64,000 bases of DNA. It comes from Acidobacteriota bacterium. GTDB lineage: Bacteria > Acidobacteriota > Vicinamibacteria > Vicinamibacterales > UBA2999. A program made the position numbers and the translations under genes. The notes beneath the pieces are model-generated. The model saw nothing but the letters and a program-made list of their open reading frames with translations, was not told where the DNA came from and did no database searches. Where the stretch lies: positions 20,377 to 84,376 of the forward strand of contig JADZCN010000156.1 in NCBI GenBank assembly GCA_020851565.1. The letters run 5' to 3'. Below are positions 60,043 to 64,000 of the stretch, piece after piece. Positions within the stretch are counted from its first letter, which is position 1; every line of letters starts with the position of its first letter.

Positions 60043-61047
60043 TTACTTCTTCTTCGTGGGATCGGCAGCCGGGGCGGCCGGAGCGGTGGCGGCCGCGGGG
60101 GCCGTGGTCGTCGCCTGCGGCGACAGGGACTTCACGTACTCGACGAGCGCCACCAGGTTGTCCTCGCTCACGAGGCCCTGGAAGGCCGGCATCAGCGGCT
60201 GGTAGCCCTGGACGATCTTCGCCTGTGAGTTGATGATCGACTCGCGCAGGTAACCCTCGTCCACCACTGCGGTGCTGCCGTCGGCCAGCGCCACCGTCTT
60301 GCCGACGATGTCGTTCAGCGACGGGCCGCGGCCCTTGCCCGTGTCGAGGTGGCAGGTCCCGCACGCCAGGTCCTGGAACAGCCGCTGTCCTCGCTCGACG
60401 AGCGTGCCCTCGACCCCGCCCCCCGCGAGCCACGCCTGGTAGTCGTTCGGCTCCATCACGACGACCGTGCCGATCATTCCGGAGTGGTTCGTGCCGCAGT
60501 ACTCCGTGCAGAAGATGTGGTACTCACCCACCTTGGTGGCCTCGAACCACAGGTGCGTGTAGCGGCCGGGGATGGCGTCCATCTTGGTGCGGAACGACGG
60601 GAGGTAGAGGCTGTGGACCACGTCCTCCGACGTGATGGTCACCTTCACCGGGCGGCCCACCGGCACGTGCAGCTCGTTGATCTCGCGCTGACCTTCGAGG
60701 TGCTGGAACTTCCACATCCACTGCTTGCCGACCGCATAGATGTTCAGCGCCTCCGCGGGCGGCGTCCGCATGTGGAAGTAGCTCGACGCGCCCCATCCGA
60801 ACATGACCATGGAGATCATCGTCGGGATGATGCTCCACGCCAGCTCCAGGGGCAGGTTGCCCTCGATGCGCGCGCCCACCTCTCCCGCGTGCCGGCGGCG
60901 GAAGACGATGCCGAAGACGATGACCGCCACCGTGACCCCCAGCGCGAAGAACCCGCTGACGGCGATGATGAAGAAATAGAGCGCGTCGACGTCCCTGGCG
61001 AACGTGGACGCCTGCTCCGGAAACAGCGGAATACCGAATGAACCCAT
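60043..61047 (-). CDS. coxB: Cytochrome c oxidase subunit II with heme c domain
   Basis: A 334-residue protein. It has two N-terminal helices (about 22-46 and 68-90), then a cupredoxin domain with the CuA site CTEYCGTNHSGM near 179-190. A fused cytochrome c domain follows with CGTCH near 227 and distal Met in PLMPAFQG. The Ala/Pro/Thr-rich tail (PAAATAPAAPAADP) ends in KKK. The arrangement defines a caa3 oxidase. No lipobox or cleaved signal peptide is obvious. Confidence 0.95.
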   Translation of the reverse strand: MGSFGIPLFPEQASTFARDVDALYFFIIAVSGFFALGVTVAVIVFGIVFRRRHAGEVGARIEGNLPLELAWSIIPTMISMVMFGWGASSYFHMRTPPAEALNIYAVGKQWMWKFQHLEGQREINELHVPVGRPVKVTITSEDVVHSLYLPSFRTKMDAIPGRYTHLWFEATKVGEYHIFCTEYCGTNHSGMIGTVVVMEPNDYQAWLAGGGVEGTLVERGQRLFQDLACGTCHLDTGKGRGPSLNDIVGKTVALADGSTAVVDEGYLRESIINSQAKIVQGYQPLMPAFQGLVSEDNLVALVEYVKSLSPQATTTAPAAATAPAAPAADPTKKK

Positions 61048-61050
61048 ATG

Positions 61051-61902
61051 TCAGTGCCCGGCGCGGTGCTCGCGCCGAAGTGCCACAACCACGAACCCCG
61101 CCAGCGCCAGCAGGGTGAAGGCGCCGCCCACCCGGACGGCCTTCATCGCCACGAACGAATACGAACCCGTCTTGGGATCGTAGTGATAGCAGTAGAGCAG
61201 CACCTGGTCGACCAGCGATCCGACCCGGCCCGCGGACGACTCGACGAGCGCGAACTTGATGTCGCGCGGCGCGTACTCGATGCCGAAGAAGTAGCGCGAG
61301 AGCGTGCCGTCGGGCGTCGCCACCACGAAGCCGCTCGCGTGCGCGAACTGCTGCGTCTCCTCGTCCCAGGCGTACTTGAACCCCGCCGCGTCGGTGAGCG
61401 CCTTGATCGAGGCCTCGCTGCCGGTGAGGAAGTGGAAACCCTGCTCCGCCCCCTGGCGCCCGTAACGATCGACGTACGCCTTCTTCTTCGCCGCCGCCGC
61501 CATCGGCGTGTCCCGCGGATCGAAGCTCACCGCCACCACCTCGAAGTCGCGCCCGGCCGTCTCGTCGAGCGCCGAGAGTGCGCTCGTCACGCCGTTCATC
61601 ACCTGCGAGCAGAGCATGGCGCACTCGTAGTACACGAACGTCAGCACCACGGGGCGCCGCACGAAGTAGTCGCCCAGCTTCACCTCGCGTCCCGACTCGT
61701 CCAGGAACGCCAGGTCCAGGGGAAGCGCGGTGTTCAGCCGCTGCTCGAACTCCACCCCCTCGAGCGCGCCCGGCATCTGGCTGGACGGGATGCCCGCCTG
61801 CGGCCGCATCCCCTCCCCGCCCGTTTGTGCCGACACCACGGCCGCGGTGAGCGCCAGAATGCTCGCCACCACCACCGCCCGCAGCTTCACCAGCGTGTTC
61901 AC
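61051..61902 (-). CDS. SCO1/SenC-type copper chaperone, membrane-anchored
   Basis: A 283-residue protein from GTG 61902, with GAGGG about 8 bp upstream. The signal sequence is LRAVVVASILALTAAVVSAQ. The thioredoxin-like SCO domain carries the copper motif CAMLC (CxxxC) near 95. A C-terminal helix (GGAFTLLALAGFVVVALRR) is added, which is unusual for SCO proteins but common in alternative complex III/caa3 operons. It inserts copper into the CuA site of the adjacent subunit II, 3 bp downstream. Confidence 0.9.
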   Translation of the reverse strand: MNTLVKLRAVVVASILALTAAVVSAQTGGEGMRPQAGIPSSQMPGALEGVEFEQRLNTALPLDLAFLDESGREVKLGDYFVRRPVVLTFVYYECAMLCSQVMNGVTSALSALDETAGRDFEVVAVSFDPRDTPMAAAAKKKAYVDRYGRQGAEQGFHFLTGSEASIKALTDAAGFKYAWDEETQQFAHASGFVVATPDGTLSRYFFGIEYAPRDIKFALVESSAGRVGSLVDQVLLYCYHYDPKTGSYSFVAMKAVRVGGAFTLLALAGFVVVALRREHRAGH

Positions 61903-61949
61903 GTGACTTCCCTCACTTACCGAATTCCCGAAACCCCACCCCGAATCAC

Positions 61950-62046
61950 CCAATGCGCCAATGCGCCAATGCGCCAATCAGATTGCGCCAATCCCCAATC
62001 GCCACTCGCCCGATGAATCGCCAATCTTCAATCGGCAATCGCCAAT
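61950..62046. repeat. CAATGCGC / CCAATCGCCAAT short repeats
   Basis: The spacer between the SCO gene and the gene upstream of it contains AATGCGCC four times in near tandem, followed by degenerate CCAATCGCC/CAATCTTCAATCGGCAAT units. The unit length is 8-9 bp. No protein-like frame is supported. Confidence 0.75.
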
Positions 62047-62064
62047 GAGCGCCGGGCCGGGCGG

Positions 62065-62541
62065 TTACCGCGGCGCCGTCGTCCGGCCCGCAGAGCTGTC
62101 CTGCACGACCCCCGCCGGCGTGCCGGCTTCGCCACGCACGGGCAGACCGCGCTGCAGGGTCAGCTCCATGGCCCGATCGATCGGAATGTGCACCACGCCC
62201 GCGTCCTTGTCCACCCAGCCGTAAGCGTCGAGCCGCTCGTTCTGCCCCTGCTTGAGCAGGTACACGTCCTTGAACGGCTGCGTCTGCAGCCGCGGCATCG
62301 GCGGCTCCTTCTCGACGCCCGCCGCAAGCGGGAACTGCTGCGTCGCCGCGTCGGTGGCCGCGTGCTGGCGATCGAAGTACCAGAACGCGCCGTAGACGAT
62401 GGCGGCCGACATCAGCATCGCAAGCCCCAGCCAGGCGCCGAAGTTGTAGCCGATGGCGACGTTGATGTCGGTGTGCTCGTACTGCGCCCCGGCGGGCGTC
62501 GGCCCGTATTCGAGGGCGTCGATATCGTGCTCAGTGGACAT
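62065..62541 (-). CDS. Single-helix membrane protein of the ACIII/caa3 operon
   Basis: A 158-residue protein with one helix near 32-55 (FGAWLGLAMLMSAAIVYGAFWYF), followed by a periplasmic part. The conserved-looking block PRLQTQPFKDVYLLKQGQNE, then GWVDKDAGVVHIPIDRAMELT, is one I associate with small proteins found between alternative complex III and oxidase genes. The function is unknown; it could be an assembly or linking subunit. It overlaps actF by 11 bp. Confidence 0.75.
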   Translation of the reverse strand: MSTEHDIDALEYGPTPAGAQYEHTDINVAIGYNFGAWLGLAMLMSAAIVYGAFWYFDRQHAATDAATQQFPLAAGVEKEPPMPRLQTQPFKDVYLLKQGQNERLDAYGWVDKDAGVVHIPIDRAMELTLQRGLPVRGEAGTPAGVVQDSSAGRTTAPR

Positions 62542-63709
62542 GGTGCGTCAGCGCCTTTTCGAGACCCGCGTCGTTCAACGGCATCAGCGGCTGGCTCTTC
62601 AGCCGCATCGCGTACAGGACCAGGAAGATGCCGCCCAGCGCAATCGGCAGCGCCACGTCGATCACCGAGACGCTCAGCGTCTCGTGGAACTCGGGCGCCA
62701 CCTGCCAGTAGTAATCCACCACCCGCATCAGGATCAGCCACGCGGCGATGAGCCGCAGCCGGTTGTAGTCGCGCTTGAGGTTCCGCGAGAGCAGCATCGC
62801 GTACGGCACGATGAAGTGCAGGACGATGAGCCCGATGGTGAGGTACTGATAGCCGCCCTGCGACCGCGCGATGTAGTGCGGCACCTCCTCGGCGAGGTTC
62901 GCCGAGTAGACGATCAGGAACTGCGAGAAGGCGAGGTAGGCCCACAGCATCAGGAACGCGAACAACAGCTTCCCGAGGTCATGGAAGTGCCCGGCGTTCA
63001 GCACGCGGCTCATCGGCTCGGTGCGGATCAGCATCACGAGCACCAGGATCGTCAGCGCGAAGGCCGCCAGCCCCTGGCCGACCATGAACATCGGGCCCCA
63101 CATCGTCGAGAACCAGTGCGGGTTCACCGACATCAGCCAGTCGGTGACCGAGAAGTTCACCGTCAGCGCGTAGACCACGAGTCCGCCGCCCGACAGGATG
63201 GACAGCTTGCGGCTGAGCGCCGGATCGCCCGTCTGATCCTGCTCCCGCGACCACTTCAGCAGCAGATGGCTCATCGCGATCCAGATGGCGAAATAGAACA
63301 CCACCCGCGCGAGGAAGAACGGCGTATTCAGGTAGGGCGCCTTCGCCGCGATCAGCGGATCGGCGAGCGCATCGGCGTGCGTCCAGTGATAGAGGTCGTG
63401 CATGCCCGGGATGATGGGCAGGAACAGCACGGCCATCGCCGGAATGGTGCTCGCGGCGGCCTCGAGCGGCCGGCGCATCACCACGCCCCAGGCGCCGCCG
63501 GAGAGGTGCTGCACCATCAGCAGCGCCATGCTGCCCAGGGCCACGCCCAGCCAGAACGTGTAGGCCACCAGGTAGGCCTGGTAGAAGCGCTCCAGGCCCG
63601 AGAGGGCGAAGCCCACGCCCGCGAGCGCGAGCCCGGCCACGGCCGCCATCGTGCCCAGCTTCTGCAGGCCCGACACGCTCTCGGGCGGTTGAAAGGTTTC
63701 CGTCGTCAT
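62531..63709 (-). CDS. actF: Alternative complex III membrane subunit ActF (NrfD-like)
   Basis: A 392-residue protein with about ten helices. FWLGVALGSMALLMVQHLSGGAWGVVMRR and the LMRVVDYYWQVAPEF segment are typical of ActF, the second NrfD-like subunit of quinol:cytochrome c oxidoreductase ACIII. Together with ActC it spans the membrane and is thought to bind quinol. The gene order actE-actF then oxidase supports the assignment; actA-D should lie beyond the right edge. Confidence 0.9.
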   Translation of the reverse strand: MTTETFQPPESVSGLQKLGTMAAVAGLALAGVGFALSGLERFYQAYLVAYTFWLGVALGSMALLMVQHLSGGAWGVVMRRPLEAAASTIPAMAVLFLPIIPGMHDLYHWTHADALADPLIAAKAPYLNTPFFLARVVFYFAIWIAMSHLLLKWSREQDQTGDPALSRKLSILSGGGLVVYALTVNFSVTDWLMSVNPHWFSTMWGPMFMVGQGLAAFALTILVLVMLIRTEPMSRVLNAGHFHDLGKLLFAFLMLWAYLAFSQFLIVYSANLAEEVPHYIARSQGGYQYLTIGLIVLHFIVPYAMLLSRNLKRDYNRLRLIAAWLILMRVVDYYWQVAPEFHETLSVSVIDVALPIALGGIFLVLYAMRLKSQPLMPLNDAGLEKALTHHVH

Positions 63710-63718
63710 CGTGGCTAT

Positions 63719-63752
63719 CTCTTCTGCCTTGTGCCTTCTGCCTTGTGCCTTC
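63719..63752. repeat. CTTCTGCCTTGTGC direct repeats between actE and actF
   Basis: Two and a half copies of CTTCTGCCTTGTGC lie in the 59-bp gap between actE and actF. On the coding strand the unit reads GCACAAGGCAGAAG. It interrupts an otherwise tightly packed operon. Confidence 0.8.
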
Positions 63753-63768
63753 CGACTTAAACCGGGCG

Positions 63769-64000
63769 CTAGTGTGCGGCGGGCGTTTCCGCCTTCTTCG
63801 GCGGAGGGTTGTCCAGCGTGCCCTGCCGGTCGGCCGGCACCTCGGCCATCGTCGCGTGCTGGCTGAGCTGCAGCGCCCGGACGTAGGCGACGATCAGCCA
63901 GCGGTCGCGGACCGGGATCTGCTCGGCGTAGCCCTGCATGGCGCCGAAGCCGTTGGTCACCACGTCGTAGAAGTAGCCCACCTTCTCGTCGCGGAGCCGG
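63769..64000 (-). CDS. actE: Alternative complex III cytochrome c subunit ActE, C-terminal part
   Basis: The frame runs off the right edge, leaving 76 C-terminal residues. GYFYDVVTNGFGAMQGYAEQ supplies a candidate axial Met, and IPVRDRWLIVAYVRALQLS is the terminal helix of a monoheme cytochrome c, as in ActE. The CxxCH site would be upstream, outside the window. The tail is Pro/Lys-rich. Its position directly before actF fits the act operon order. Confidence 0.85.
   Translation of the reverse strand, partial: RLRDEKVGYFYDVVTNGFGAMQGYAEQIPVRDRWLIVAYVRALQLSQHATMAEVPADRQGTLDNPPPKKAETPAAH

Overview
The window is GC-rich, densely coded bacterial DNA. It most resembles an acidobacterium, perhaps of the Vicinamibacteria. 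This is inferred from a PadR regulator paired with a MacB-like orphan permease of the acidobacterial ADOP type, an alternative complex III followed by a caa3 oxidase, and many short GC-rich intergenic repeats. No rRNA, tRNA, CRISPR array, phage or transposase gene was seen.

Positions 1-39.7 kb hold a large exopolysaccharide or glycoconjugate locus in two arms. The plus-strand arm (1-20.7 kb) is almost gapless, with many 4-bp ATGA/GTGA overlaps. It encodes several two-domain fusion proteins, two alpha/beta hydrolases with altered nucleophile positions, a NodB deacetylase, five glycosyltransferases or related enzymes, a Wzx-type flippase, an O-antigen-ligase-type polymerase, a CapK-like adenylating enzyme, a secreted beta-helix protein and an anchored SGNH protein. 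The minus-strand arm (39.7-20.9 kb, read downwards) starts with an AAA+ regulator of the sigma-54 activator family. Next come two tiny proteins with PEP-CTERM-like tails, NadE, an AsnB-type amidotransferase, an acyl-AMP ligase, a low-molecular-weight phosphatase, two FemAB-like GNAT proteins, a VanZ-TPR protein, glycosyltransferases, a carbamoyltransferase-SxtJ-DUF5989 trio, a TylF-like methyltransferase and a hexapeptide acyltransferase. Many of these families are the usual companions of exosortase A (XrtA) loci. No exosortase gene is in the window. Sigma-54-type -24/-12 elements precede the beta-helix gene and, with decreasing certainty, the two small tail-bearing proteins.

Positions 39.9-49.7 kb hold an M28 peptidase, a divergent Nramp-like transporter, a second and degenerate carbamoyltransferase, and a transglutaminase-ABC transporter operon. 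They are separated by repeat-rich spacers. A family of 139-192 bp elements recurs at 35.9, 41.3, 41.6 and 41.8 kb. The copies share core motifs, but their self-complementary ends differ in sequence.

Positions 49.7-57.4 kb hold a PadR-ADOP pair with a clear palindromic operator, a hexaheme membrane cytochrome c, a small cytochrome c, MobA, a PQQ-type beta-propeller and a methyltransferase. Positions 57.4-64 kb (minus strand) are a respiratory operon: end of ActE, ActF, an associated membrane protein, SCO copper chaperone, then caa3 oxidase subunits II, I, III and IV. This should form a quinol to cytochrome c to oxygen chain.
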